12,076 nt of DNA from an uncultured Pseudomonadaceae bacterium. GTDB lineage: Bacteria; Pseudomonadota; Gammaproteobacteria; Pseudomonadales; Pseudomonadaceae. The notes beneath the pieces are model-generated. The model was not told the DNA's origin. It ran no database searches and was given only the letters and a program-made list of their open reading frames with translations. Numbering within the stretch: position 1 is the first letter of the stretch; the number at the start of each line of letters is the position of its first letter. Below are positions 1-7,366 of the stretch, one piece after another. The stretch lies in contig CANRHT010000045.1 in NCBI GenBank assembly GCA_947630465.1, forward strand, positions 1 through 12,076, written 5' to 3'. Made by a program: the position numbers and the translations under genes.

Positions 1-89
1 GCCTGCTCAATGCCGGCATCGACTACGAACTGCGCGCCATGGAAAAACCCTCCGACCACGCCCCGATCTGGCTGGAGTTAAAGGCCTGA
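1..89 (+). CDS. xthA: Exodeoxyribonuclease III, C-terminal end (partial)
   Basis: Only the last 28 codons are present, read from base 3 to a TGA at 87-89; the gene starts outside the window. The peptide contains IDYELRAMEKPSDHAPIW, nearly identical to the end of E. coli ExoIII. The Asp-His of SDHAP is the catalytic pair of the exonuclease-endonuclease-phosphatase fold. The family is a Mg2+-dependent 3'-5' exonuclease and AP endonuclease of base-excision repair in the cytoplasm. The related Pseudomonas regulator Crc ends differently, so XthA is preferred. I see no strong terminator after the stop; the 82 bases to the first repeat arm hold only a weak ACACA/TGTGT hairpin. Confidence 0.88.
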   Translation, partial: LLNAGIDYELRAMEKPSDHAPIWLELKA

Positions 90-171
90 TTACAACTACC
101 ACAGCACACTCAAACACAAGTATGTGTAATCGCGACATGCGCCAATCCCATTAACAACACCCATGCTCAAC

Positions 172-275
172 GCGAGTGGCGCTGGGTCTGTGGCAAGCGC
201 AGCCATGGATGGCGCAGCGCCCGAATCGAGCCCCGGACGGGCTCGCTGAGGGAAAACAGACTCAGCGCCACTCGC
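172..275 (+). repeat. Structured dispersed repeat, copy 1
   Basis: This is a 104-bp element bounded by 20-base arms at 172-191 (GCGAGTGGCGCTGGGTCTGT) and 256-275 that are inverted complements, with 19 Watson-Crick pairs and one G.T pair. Inside are two perfect small hairpins: GCCAT-gg-ATGGC at 202-213 and CGAGCCC-cggac-GGGCTCG at 227-245. Together they predict a three-way-junction fold. The same element recurs at 375-478 and 3625-3729 in the same orientation. Homology with copy 2 extends outside the arms (about 152-288). I cannot name the family. It may be a MITE/REP-like element or a structured RNA. Short reading frames across it are not credible genes. Confidence 0.85.
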
Positions 276-374
276 AACACTGCGAGCTAGACCTGCAACC
301 CCACAACACACACGTGCTAGCAAAGCTATCACAAACGACATGCATCAATCTCGATAACAACGCCCATGCTCAGC

Positions 375-478
375 GCGAGTGGCGCTGGGTCTGTGACAAG
401 CGCAGCCATGGATGGCGCAGCGCCCGAATCGAGCCCGGATGGGCTCGTTGAGGGAAAAACAGATTCAGCGCCGCTCGC
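375..478 (+). repeat. Structured dispersed repeat, copy 2
   Basis: This is the second copy of the repeat at 172-275, exactly 203 bp downstream and in the same orientation. The arms at 375-394 and 459-478 pair fully if G.T pairs at three positions are allowed (380/473, 388/465, 389/464). The inner hairpins lie at 405-416 and 430-447, the latter CGAGCCC-ggat-GGGCTCG. The flanks TAACAAC and CCCATGCTCA upstream and AACACTGCGA downstream are shared with copy 1, so the duplicated unit is about 135 bp. It lies directly upstream of the ABC exporter's promoter region. Confidence 0.85.
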
Positions 479-516
479 AACACTGCGATATAAGGTTAGC
501 CCGCCTCTTGACTGAC

Positions 517-529
517 GTTTAGGCTAAAC
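517..529. promoter_or_regulatory. 13-bp palindrome upstream of ABC exporter
   Basis: GTTTAG-G-CTAAAC is a perfect 6-bp inverted repeat around one base, 75 bases before the chosen start of the exporter. A TTGACT hexamer lies just upstream at 508-513, but no -10 box at a normal 16-18 base spacing is convincing. The palindrome could be a repressor operator. No regulator is encoded nearby, so this is a low-confidence call based only on symmetry and position. Confidence 0.3.
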
Positions 530-591
530 TACAGCCATCTCAGCAATACACAGACTCACACGCCGGATCAAAACGCGTCGATGAGCACCTC

Positions 592-599
592 AAAAGGAA
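592..599 (+). promoter_or_regulatory. Shine-Dalgarno site choosing the exporter's GTG start
   Basis: AAAAGGAA lies 5 bases before an in-frame GTG at 605. The alternative ATG at 581 has only a distant GGA at 565-567. The site therefore favours starting the exporter at 605, eight codons inside the longest reading frame. Confidence 0.5.
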
Positions 600-604
600 T
601 ACCC

Positions 605-2392
605 GTGCGCCCTTCCACCGACAACAATTACAGCCATCACAAACCCAACTGGAAAATCATCGCCGGCCTGTGGCCTTATTTGGGCGAATTTAAAGGTCGT
701 GTGATCCTCGCTGTCGGCATGCTCATTCTAGCCAAGGTCGCCACTGTCTCCACCCCTATTGCCCTGAAATACATCATTGACTATTTAGACCAAAACCGCG
801 GCACCGACATGCTGTTATGGCTCCCCATGATGCTGGTGATCGCTTACGGTGCACTGCGTTTTGGTAGCACACTGTTTAGCGAGCTGCGCGACGCCATTTT
901 CGCTCGCGTCGCCGAACGCGCCATGCGCCGCGTATCCCTGCGCGTATTTCAGCATCTACATAACCGCGAACTGGCCTTTCACTTGGATCGCAAAACCGGC
1001 GGCCTCGCCCGTGACATCGAACGCGGCACTAACGGCATCAGCTTTCTGCTGCGCTTCACCCTGTTTAATATAGTGCCCACCTTGCTCGAAATCGTCATGG
1101 TCACCGGCATTTTATTAATTGCCTTCAACGTCAGCTACGTGTTGGCCATTATGGTATCTGTCCTCGTCTACGTGGTGTTCTCGATTCGCGTCACCGAGTG
1201 GCGCACCCGTTTTGTCCGCGAAGCCAACAACCGCGACAATCAATCCAACACCCGCGCCATCGACAGCTTACTCAATTACGAAACCGTCAAATATTTCAAC
1301 AACGAACGTTTTGAAGCCGAGCAATACGATCAAGGACTGCAACTTTGGGAACAGGCACGCCTGAAAAACCGCTTATCCATGGCCACCCTCAACACCGGGC
1401 AAGCCTTGATTATTGGTGTATCACTGATCGTCATTATGAGCATGGCCGTGCGCGAAGTTGCCAGCGGTCAAATGACCTTGGGTGATTTCACCATGGTCAA
1501 TGCTTACCTGATTCAGCTGTTTGTGCCACTCAACGCGCTGGGCTTTGTTTACCGTGAAATCCGTCAATCACTGGTCAACGTCGAACGCCTGTTTGCCCTA
1601 CTCGGCGACAAACCCGCCATTGAAGACGCCCCTGATGCTAAACCCCTCACCGTCAGCCAAGGCGCGGTAGACTTTTGCGATGTCCACTTTAGCTATCACC
1701 CCGAACGGGCGATTTTAAAAGGCGCTAATTTCACCATCCCAGCTGGACACACAGTTGCCGTGGTTGGCTCAAGCGGCGCAGGCAAATCAACCTTAGCCCG
1801 CTTGCTGTTTCGTTTCTTTGACGTCAATGGCGGCAGCATCAGCATTGACGGCCAAGATATACGCCACATCACTCAAGACAGCCTTCGCACCGCAATCGGC
1901 GTTGTCCCACAAGATACCGTGTTATTTAACGACACCCTCTATAACAACCTGGCCTACGGCCGCCCCGGCGCCAGTGAAGCTGAAGTGCATCATGCTGCTG
2001 CTCAAGCTCATTTAAGTGACTTTATCAGCAACTTACCCGACGGCTACAACACCAAAGTGGGCGAGCGCGGTTTAAAACTATCCGGCGGTGAAAAACAACG
2101 CGTTGCCATTGCCCGCGTCTTGCTCAAAAACCCACCGCTGCTGATTCTTGATGAAGCCACCTCATCACTGGATTCCATCTCCGAACACGTTATTCTCGAC
2201 GCCCTCAACGAAGTCAGCCGCCAACGCACCACCCTCGTCATCGCCCACCGCTTATCCACCATACGCGACGCAGATACGATTTTAGTGATGGAGCAAGGCA
2301 CAATCGTCGAAAGCGGCAGCCACAATGCATTACTCGAAAAAGACGGCTACTACGCCCGCCTCTGGCAGCAACAGCAGCACACAGTTGAATAA
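605..2392 (+). CDS. Atm1/ABCB7-type ABC exporter (fused permease-ATPase)
   Basis: This is a half-transporter of 595 aa that should work as an inner-membrane homodimer. Residues about 20-310 form the type-I exporter membrane domain with six predicted helices. Residues about 350-590 form the ATPase. Visible motifs (numbering from the GTG) are Walker A GSSGAGKST at 388-396, Q-loop Gln436, signature LSGGE at 492-496, Walker B LLILDE at 512-517 and H-loop His548. The stretches NYETVKYFNNE, LNTGQALI (263-266 = NTGQ) and GFVYREIRQS are typical of the Atm1/HMT1 family, where the NTGQ Asn and Gln contact glutathione. Known relatives export glutathione-linked sulfur or metal/polysulfide compounds. The exact substrate here cannot be read from sequence. 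The start at GTG 605 is chosen for its AAAAGGAA site; ATG 581 would add eight residues. It appears monocistronic. MsbA-type lipid export is a less likely alternative. Confidence 0.9.
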   Translation: MRPSTDNNYSHHKPNWKIIAGLWPYLGEFKGRVILAVGMLILAKVATVSTPIALKYIIDYLDQNRGTDMLLWLPMMLVIAYGALRFGSTLFSELRDAIFARVAERAMRRVSLRVFQHLHNRELAFHLDRKTGGLARDIERGTNGISFLLRFTLFNIVPTLLEIVMVTGILLIAFNVSYVLAIMVSVLVYVVFSIRVTEWRTRFVREANNRDNQSNTRAIDSLLNYETVKYFNNERFEAEQYDQGLQLWEQARLKNRLSMATLNTGQALIIGVSLIVIMSMAVREVASGQMTLGDFTMVNAYLIQLFVPLNALGFVYREIRQSLVNVERLFALLGDKPAIEDAPDAKPLTVSQGAVDFCDVHFSYHPERAILKGANFTIPAGHTVAVVGSSGAGKSTLARLLFRFFDVNGGSISIDGQDIRHITQDSLRTAIGVVPQDTVLFNDTLYNNLAYGRPGASEAEVHHAAAQAHLSDFISNLPDGYNTKVGERGLKLSGGEKQRVAIARVLLKNPPLLILDEATSSLDSISEHVILDALNEVSRQRTTLVIAHRLSTIRDADTILVMEQGTIVESGSHNALLEKDGYYARLWQQQQHTVE

Positions 2393-2400
2393 TAAACAAC

Positions 2401-2465
2401 ACAGCTCATAGGTATAACACGCGCAAACAATACACAGCCAAGCTTCACAAGGGACTCATGCAAAG
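2401..2465. repeat. Imperfect direct repeat left of the rpn-like gene
   Basis: The block at 2401-2417 matches 3535-3551 in 15 of 17 bases, including the 11-mer CATAGGTATAA. Looser similarity continues about 50 bases in both places (AGCC, then a CA-rich stretch ending GCAAA). The two blocks flank the Rpn-like gene. This fits insertion with flank duplication, or a shared repeat family. The match is short and the extended part is weak. Confidence 0.45.
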
Positions 2466-2545
2466 CATCTAATAACGCAATCTAGGCAGCAAAACCAGAA
2501 GTAGCACCTATACTGTATTTAGACCGGACTTAATCTAAGTAACAT

Positions 2546-2550
2546 GGAGG
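2546..2550 (+). promoter_or_regulatory. Shine-Dalgarno site choosing the rpn-like start
   Basis: GGAGG lies 5 bases before ATG 2556. An upstream in-frame ATG at 2544 overlaps this site and would place the ribosome binding site inside the coding region, so 2556 is taken as the start. Confidence 0.75.
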
Positions 2551-2555
2551 TTACG

Positions 2556-3491
2556 ATGTCCCAATACAGTAAAAACGCGCCAGAAGACCATGACAGCCCA
2601 TGGAAAAGTGCTTTAGAAGTCTTCTTCAAACCCTTTATGGACTTTCTATACCCACAAATAAGCTCTTTAATTAACTGGCAGAAACCGGTTGAGTTTCTTG
2701 ATAAAGAACTGCAAAAAATCACCCGCAAAGCCAAAAACTCACGACGCTATGCTGACAAACTGATCAAAGTACATTTCTTAAACGGCTCAGAAAAGTGGAT
2801 TTTAATTCATATCGAAGTGCAAGGCGCAGCAGAAACAGACTTTGCTGAGCGCATGTTTATTTATTATTACCGCATTCGTGATCGCTACCAGAAACCAGTT
2901 ATTAGCCTTGCAGTACTTACCGACACTCAAGCAAACTTCAAACCAAACTATTACAGCGACAGCATTGCTGGCTGCAGCATTCGCTTTGATTTTGCCACTG
3001 TCAAGCTACTCGACTGGCAAGATAAAACCAACGAATTACTGCAGCACCCCAATCCATTTGGTTTACTCATTGCTGCACAACTCACCGCAAAACTGATCAA
3101 AGATGGTAAAACTCGAGTTGACAACTTAATCGGTTATTACCGCCTAGCTGCTGAAAAGAAACTGCCCCGCGAACACATCATGCAATTAGTGGTCTTTTTA
3201 GAATGGATCGTAGCCCTACCCGAAGACCTCACCCCATATTACAATGAGCAACTAGAGCACCTCGAAGAGGATAATAAAATGACTTACATTTCAATTATTG
3301 AACGCCAAGGCATTGAGCAAGGTGTGGAGCGTGGCCGTGCCGCAACTCTTTACAAGCAACTTAGGCTCAAATTTAACGAACAGGCTAGCCAATATGAGCA
3401 ACGCTTATTCCAAGCCAATGACGCCGAACTCAGCCTTTGGACCGAGCGTGTGCTTTTTGCCAACACCATTGAAGCAGTATTTGCCGAATAA
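2556..3491 (+). CDS. Rpn-family PD-(D/E)XK nuclease / transposase-like protein
   Basis: The protein is 311 aa. Residues about 10-200 match the Rpn (recombination-promoting nuclease, transposase_31-like) fold. Candidate catalytic residues are Asp67 in YADKLIKV and Glu87/Gln89 in HIEVQG, the usual D...ExQ form of this PD-(D/E)XK clade. The C-terminus (about 245-311), with a charged IERQGIEQGVERGR coil and then LYKQLRLKF...LWTERVL, resembles DUF4351. E. coli Rpn proteins are DNA endonucleases that promote RecA-independent recombination, and some act in phage defence or as toxin-antitoxin-like pairs. The reading frame is intact. Its base composition is visibly more AT-rich than the neighbouring exporter and ATPase genes, and imperfect direct repeats flank it, so it was probably acquired laterally. 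Partner and target are unknown. Confidence 0.85.
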   Translation: MSQYSKNAPEDHDSPWKSALEVFFKPFMDFLYPQISSLINWQKPVEFLDKELQKITRKAKNSRRYADKLIKVHFLNGSEKWILIHIEVQGAAETDFAERMFIYYYRIRDRYQKPVISLAVLTDTQANFKPNYYSDSIAGCSIRFDFATVKLLDWQDKTNELLQHPNPFGLLIAAQLTAKLIKDGKTRVDNLIGYYRLAAEKKLPREHIMQLVVFLEWIVALPEDLTPYYNEQLEHLEEDNKMTYISIIERQGIEQGVERGRAATLYKQLRLKFNEQASQYEQRLFQANDAELSLWTERVLFANTIEAVFAE

Positions 3492-3534
3492 ATTTGTTAG
3501 CCACACTGACTAAGTAAAGCTAGGCAAAAACACC

Positions 3535-3598
3535 ACAGAGCATAGGTATAATCCGCTCAAATATTGCAAGCCTGCACTCCAAAAGAGACAAACGCAAA
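3535..3598. repeat. Imperfect direct repeat right of the rpn-like gene
   Basis: This is the partner of 2401-2465, in the same orientation. ACAGAGCATAGGTATAA at 3535-3551 differs from the left block at two positions, and the following bases are loosely alike. TATAAT at 3547-3552 looks like a -10 box but lacks a properly spaced -35. This block sits 43 bases after the rpn-like stop codon. Confidence 0.42.
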
Positions 3599-3624
3599 AC
3601 CCACTCAGCCCTCAACTGCTCAAC

Positions 3625-3729
3625 ACGAGTGGCACTGGGTCTGTGGCAAGCGTAGCCATGGATGGCGTAGCGCCCGAATCGAGCCCCGGATGGGCTCGTT
3701 GAGGGATAAACAGATTCAGTGCCACTCGC
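3625..3729 (+). repeat. Structured dispersed repeat, copy 3
   Basis: This is a 105-bp copy of the 172-275 element, in the gap where the rpn-like gene and the ATPase operon converge. The arms are 3625-3644 and 3710-3729. One pair that is G181-C266 in copy 1 has become A3634-T3720, a compensated change. The other deviations are two G.T pairs and one terminal A-C mismatch. The inner hairpins are at 3655-3666 and 3680-3698. The two GCGCAGC direct repeats of copy 1 are both GCGTAGC here. The 377-base gap 3492-3868 contains this element, the direct repeat at 3535-3598 and the module at 3781-3844, and no credible gene. Confidence 0.82.
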
Positions 3730-3780
3730 AACGCACCAGTCTAGATAACAAAACTTACAGTCGACATAGCGACAAGCAGG

Positions 3781-3844
3781 CAACACTCCGATCTAGACCA
3801 ACAGATCTACAACACAGACCGCCGCTAGCAAAGCACACACAAAC
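3781..3844 (+). repeat. Second repeat module, matching 275-337
   Basis: This stretch resembles the sequence right after copy 1 (275-337). Shared blocks, in order, are CAACACT, CTAGACC, ACAACACA, GCTAGCAAAGC and CACAAAC. In copy 1 the module directly abuts the right arm. Here about 50 unrelated bases (3730-3780) separate them. The repeat unit is therefore larger than the hairpin element. Confidence 0.6.
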
Positions 3845-3868
3845 CAAGCAGCACAGAACTGCTGAAAA

Positions 3869-4738
3869 TCAAGCTAAATGCCCGATCACAATATCCATCA
3901 ACTCATTAGTGATCTCATCTTGACGCACACTACTGAGTTCTTGCTGCACCGACTCCAGCTGCTCATCCACCGACTGCTCAGCCTGCTGCATTAACGCCAA
4001 ACGCGTTGCATTTTCAGTCACCATTGCTTCCGCAGACGCACGAAACACACTGGCAAACACATGATTGCGAATCAACGACGCCAATAACGCCTCAGCATCC
4101 ATCGTGTAATCCGGTAAAGAACGTGATTGCCAACGCTGCTGTGGCTGCAATAATGACGACGCCAAAGGCAATAAATCACGCGTGACCACCTCTTGGTAAC
4201 CGTGCTCAGCACGCTGCGTAAACACCAAAGTCACCGCCAAATTCGTCAACGACTGCCCACGGCCTAAACGCTCAACTCGCGTAACAATATCCCCTGCCAA
4301 ACGCCCAACACCATCTGCAGAGGCCGGCGGCATCAACACCGCATCGGGCGTTAATTCCTGCTCCAATAAAGCATTGGCCATACGCGAACCAATACACAAA
4401 ATATGCTGCTGAGCAATCGGCTGCTCAGCGCTGTAGGCCGTCACCCGATTGGCCAGTAACTCATTATAGTTACCGCACAAACCATGATCAGAACCAAACA
4501 CCACCAACAAACGCTGATGCGGCTGCACCGCCTCAGTCAGCAGACTGACACCACCGGTGCGATAGACGAAAGCCGCCAAACCTTGCAACACCGTTTGATG
4601 ATAAGCCTCAATCGATTGCGCCGCCTGCTCATAGGGCGCGGCATTAATCGCTGACAGCGTTTTCATCGTGTGCACAATGCTTCGAATACTGGTCAGCGTG
4701 TCATTTTTACGTGAGAGGTGCTCAAGGGTTTGCGCCAT
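3869..4738 (-). CDS. atpG: N-ATPase F1 subunit gamma
   Basis: The protein is 289 aa, the expected length for the central-shaft gamma subunit. The N-terminal helix (SIRSIVHTMKTLSAINA, about 17-33) and the C-terminal helix (DEITNELMDIVIGHLA, 274-289) form the antiparallel coiled coil that rotates inside the alpha3beta3 ring. The middle contains the Rossmann-like part (LLVVFGSDHGLCGNYNE, about 78-94). It is the last gene of the operon, as in the canonical N-ATPase order atpDCQRBEFAG. The start ATG is preceded by GAGG at a 6-base spacing, and 8 bases separate it from the atpA stop. No strong terminator follows: the only candidate is a 5-bp AGCAG/CTGCT stem at 3847-3863 without a clear T-run, beyond which the repeats begin. 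Confidence 0.93.
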   Translation of the reverse strand: MAQTLEHLSRKNDTLTSIRSIVHTMKTLSAINAAPYEQAAQSIEAYHQTVLQGLAAFVYRTGGVSLLTEAVQPHQRLLVVFGSDHGLCGNYNELLANRVTAYSAEQPIAQQHILCIGSRMANALLEQELTPDAVLMPPASADGVGRLAGDIVTRVERLGRGQSLTNLAVTLVFTQRAEHGYQEVVTRDLLPLASSLLQPQQRWQSRSLPDYTMDAEALLASLIRNHVFASVFRASAEAMVTENATRLALMQQAEQSVDEQLESVQQELSSVRQDEITNELMDIVIGHLA

Positions 4739-4746
4739 TTATCGCC

Positions 4747-6300
4747 TCACTCGCCCAATTCAGCAGCAGACACATCCAGCGCCAGCAACGCCTCGCGTGC
4801 GCACGCCACAATCAGCTGATGATCATCCTCTTGCAGCGTTTCATTGGCCGCAATACGTTGTTCAATCACCGTTAACTCTTGTTGCGCTGCATCGCGAACC
4901 AAACGCAGCGCCGCACTGATTTGCTGCTCATCAAACTGATCAAACAAACCTTCCATCGCCGCCACTAACACCGCCAACTGCTCAAGGGCGGGCATCGGAT
5001 CGCGCTCCGCTTGGCGTAAAGCCGTGCGCACTGCCGTGCCTCGTGCTAAGCGCGCACGGGTCACATCATCCAAACGCGTACCAAAACGTGCAAAATCTTC
5101 CAGTTCTTCAAACTGCGATAAAGTCACGCGTAAGTTGCCTGACACACCGCGCAAAGTACGGTTCTGCGCTTTACCGCCCACCCGTGACACTGACAAACCT
5201 AAATCCACCGCCGGAAATTGGTTTTTACGCACCAACTGCGGTGACAAATAAATCTGTCCATCGGTAATCGAAATCAAGTTGGTCGGAATATACGCCGACA
5301 GGTTACCTGCTTGAGTTTCTACCACCGGCAACGCCGTAATAGAACCACCACCAATTTCTGCACCAAACTGCCCAGCACGCTCTAACAGACGCGCATGCAC
5401 ATAGAAAATATCCCCCGGAAAAGCCTCACGCCCCGGTGGACGGCGCAGCAATAACGACAGTTCACGGTAAGCACGGGCGTGGTGAGTCATATCATCAAAG
5501 ATCACCAACACATCCTGACCTTGTGCCGAGAAATACTCAGCCATCGTCATCGCCGCATAGGGCGCGATATAGGCCAGCCCCGGTGCTTCTTCATCACCGG
5601 CGCTCATGACCACAGTACGCTGCAGCATCTTGCCGTCTTCGAGCGCACGAATCACCCGCGCTACCGCATCGCCACGCTGCCCCACTGCACAATAAACACA
5701 GATCACATCGGTGCGCGCTTGATTGAGCATGGTATCAATGGCAATCGAGGTTTTACCGGTTTGGCGGTCACCAATAATCAGCTCACGCTGCCCAAGGCCT
5801 ACAGGAATCGCTGCATCAATGGCTTTGAGACCCGTGGCTAAAGGTCGAAAAATGGGTGTACGGTTGAGAATACTTGGCGCTTCGGCCTCAATCGGATGCT
5901 CAGCCACGGCATCTATTGGCCCAAGTATGTCGCGTGGCCGCCCCATCGCATCCACCACCCGCCCGAGCAATGCCGAACCCACAGGCACACTGACCACTTT
6001 ACGGGTGCGGTACACAGTTTCACCCAGCGCTATCAGCTCTGATGGCCCCAGCAAAATCACGCCTAAACGACCCGGCTCTAAGTCCAGCACGATACCTTGC
6101 ACGCCACAGGCAAACACCAGTAACTCATCGGCTAAAGCACGCGCCAAACCCGACACAATGGCCACACCATCGCCGACTTCAGTCACGATACCGGTTTCAG
6201 TCAGCACCGGCGTTGGCGTAGGGCTGGCCACTAAAGTATCCACCCAAGCATTAAAATCCTGCGCAGATCCGGACTCAATCGTTTTATCAAGCTCAGTCAC
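4747..6300 (-). CDS. atpA: N-ATPase F1 subunit alpha
   Basis: The protein is 517 aa from the chosen GTG start, close to the usual ~510 aa. It is the non-catalytic nucleotide-binding subunit of the alpha3beta3 hexamer. Motifs (GTG numbering) are Walker A GDRQTGKT at 177-184, the Walker-B-like VLVIFDD at about 264-270, and [10 protein letters not shown] with the arginine finger at about 373. The reading frame extends upstream to 6423 through two ATGs (6360, 6321). However, AAGGGG at 6307-6312, overlapping the atpF stop, sits 6 bases before GTG 6300, and the extra residues do not look like alpha. The gap after atpF is 10 bases. The C-terminal helical domain is complete and ends 8 bases before atpG. 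Confidence 0.95.
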   Translation of the reverse strand: MTELDKTIESGSAQDFNAWVDTLVASPTPTPVLTETGIVTEVGDGVAIVSGLARALADELLVFACGVQGIVLDLEPGRLGVILLGPSELIALGETVYRTRKVVSVPVGSALLGRVVDAMGRPRDILGPIDAVAEHPIEAEAPSILNRTPIFRPLATGLKAIDAAIPVGLGQRELIIGDRQTGKTSIAIDTMLNQARTDVICVYCAVGQRGDAVARVIRALEDGKMLQRTVVMSAGDEEAPGLAYIAPYAAMTMAEYFSAQGQDVLVIFDDMTHHARAYRELSLLLRRPPGREAFPGDIFYVHARLLERAGQFGAEIGGGSITALPVVETQAGNLSAYIPTNLISITDGQIYLSPQLVRKNQFPAVDLGLSVSRVGGKAQNRTLRGVSGNLRVTLSQFEELEDFARFGTRLDDVTRARLARGTAVRTALRQAERDPMPALEQLAVLVAAMEGLFDQFDEQQISAALRLVRDAAQQELTVIEQRIAANETLQEDDHQLIVACAREALLALDVSAAELGE

Positions 6301-6306
6301 AACAAT

Positions 6307-6312
6307 CCCCTT
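6307..6312 (-). promoter_or_regulatory. Shine-Dalgarno site choosing the atpA GTG start
   Basis: On the - strand AAGGGG overlaps the TAA stop of atpF and lies 6 bases before GTG 6300. It implies stop-restart coupling between b and alpha and argues against the upstream ATGs at 6321 and 6360. Confidence 0.7.
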
Positions 6313-7081
6313 AGCGGCCATCGGCGCTGAGTCGTACTGAGGTATGAGCGGATGCATGTTGAGTGAGCAACTCAGCCAGCTCATCCATATAGCTGTCAGT
6401 GGTCCACGCCACTTGCGCACCACCCACTTGCATCACCAAACCGGGTGACTGTTGTTCACGAATCGCAAAACTCACACTCACCTGCGGCAACCACTGCTGC
6501 ACTTCTTTCTGCAGCAAGGCTTGAGTGGCTTGGGGTAATGGCGCACGCGTGGTGACCTGTGCTTGCTGACTGCCGGCTGCCGACTGGATTAACTCGTCAG
6601 CTATGGGCTGCAACTGCTTACCAATATGACGCACAATGGCATCTTCAAGCTGCTCATCCGCTAAATCATGCAGTGCTTTGCGAGTTAAACGCACGAGTGC
6701 ATCGGCACCGTTTTTTTGTAAGCGCTGATTAAAGGCCTGACGCTCATGCTCAAGGTGTGCACGCCAGTCTTTTTGCTCTTGCTGCAAGGTGCTACGCCCT
6801 TGCGCCAGCAACTCATCACGCTCAGTTTCGGTGGTGGCTAAGGCTTTTTCCAGCAAGGCGTCCTGTTCAGACACCAACTCCGCACGTTGCTGTAGGTACT
6901 GCTGCTCAGCTGTTTTTGCAGCATGCTGGGCCTGTTCAGCCGCCGCTATACGCTTGGCAATTTCAGTTTCGCGCGCATCAATACCCTCTAAAATCGGACG
7001 GTAGAGAAAACGCTTCAACAACCACAACAACACTAAAAAGTTAGCAATCTGTGCCAGCACTGTGACCCAATCAATGGACAT
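6311..7081 (-). CDS. atpF: N-ATPase Fo subunit b, long form with delta-like C-terminus
   Basis: The protein is 256 aa, against about 156 aa for E. coli b. One N-terminal membrane helix (about 5-25, followed by [18 protein letters not shown]) is typical of b. A long charged, Ala/Gln-rich coiled coil follows, about 35-165, forming the peripheral stalk. The tail, about 185-240, includes [18 protein letters not shown] and a MDELAELL helix. It resembles the end of the delta subunit, which has a V/I-x-x-G-D core and a final RLERLADLL-type helix. N-ATPase operons lack atpH, so this tail may replace delta in tying the stalk to F1; that part is inference. It begins 6 bases after atpE. Confidence 0.92.
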   Translation of the reverse strand: MSIDWVTVLAQIANFLVLLWLLKRFLYRPILEGIDARETEIAKRIAAAEQAQHAAKTAEQQYLQQRAELVSEQDALLEKALATTETERDELLAQGRSTLQQEQKDWRAHLEHERQAFNQRLQKNGADALVRLTRKALHDLADEQLEDAIVRHIGKQLQPIADELIQSAAGSQQAQVTTRAPLPQATQALLQKEVQQWLPQVSVSFAIREQQSPGLVMQVGGAQVAWTTDSYMDELAELLTQHASAHTSVRLSADGR

Positions 7082-7087
7082 AAGTGA

Positions 7088-7366
7088 TTAAGCTCCTGCT
7101 GCCGCCTGCATGGAATCCCAGAACGGGTTAGCAAATATAAGAATCATCGCCACTACGAAGCAATAAATTGCCGTGGATTCAATCATCGCCAAACTGACAA
7201 ACAAAGTACGCGATAAAGTCGGTGCCGCATCCGGTTGCTGGGCAATTGCCGCAATCGCCGCCGCCGCCGCACGCCCTTCACCTAAAGCGGGGCCGAGCGA
7301 ACCAATAGCAACGGTTAAGCCAGCGGTAAAAATTGAAATAGCGGCAATCAGCGCAAGATCAGTCAT
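7088..7366 (-). CDS. atpE: N-ATPase Fo subunit c (rotor ring, two-carboxylate ion site)
   Basis: The protein is 92 aa, a two-helix hairpin. Helix 1 is about 5-42, the loop is QQPDAAPTLSR (43-53), and helix 2 is about 54-80. Helix 2 carries IESTAIY: Glu63 is the ion carrier, and Ser64, Thr65 and Tyr68 match the Na+-site residues of Ilyobacter c. Helix 1 has Glu30 in GPALGEGRA where Na+-type F-ATPases have Gln32, giving a two-carboxylate site. The glycine ladder ends in an alanine run (33-37), which may affect ring size. N-ATPase c subunits were proposed to be Na+-binding, but the Burkholderia pseudomallei ring was reported H+-specific with 17 subunits, so the ion is open. AAAGGA lies 8 bases before ATG. 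The gene overlaps atpB by 8 bases. Confidence 0.95.
   Translation of the reverse strand: MTDLALIAAISIFTAGLTVAIGSLGPALGEGRAAAAAIAAIAQQPDAAPTLSRTLFVSLAMIESTAIYCFVVAMILIFANPFWDSMQAAAGA

Noticed and set aside
96..451. Short reading frames on both strands across repeat copies 1 and 2
   Set aside because: They run through the inverted-repeat element, reappear as near-identical peptides at copy 3, show no ribosome site and match no family I know; they are repeat artefacts.
152..488. CRISPR array
   Set aside because: There are only two units in tandem, each over 100 bp with internal palindromes; this is not a CRISPR repeat-spacer pattern and no cas gene is present.
2482..2514. Possible rpn-like gene promoter with TATACT at 2509-2514
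   Set aside because: The hexamer at the -35 distance is poor; it is plausible but not supportable from sequence alone.
3521..3552. Promoter-like TATAAT at 3547-3552
   Set aside because: No -35 box lies at a normal spacing, and nothing on the + strand downstream needs it.
3847..3863. Terminator after atpG
   Set aside because: The AGCAG/CTGCT stem is only 5 bp with no T-run; too weak to call.
3520..3923. Short reading frames on both strands across repeat copy 3
   Set aside because: They are the same repeat-derived peptides, and the + strand frame runs into the 3' end of atpG.
5723..6340. 205-codon + strand frame opposite atpA
   Set aside because: It is antisense to a clearly conserved alpha subunit, its composition is Ser/Pro/Thr-rich and no start signal is visible; it is a shadow frame.
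6321..6423. Upstream ATG starts for atpA
   Set aside because: They overlap the atpF coding region, lack a ribosome site and add residues unlike alpha N-termini; GTG 6300 has AAGGGG at 6 bases.
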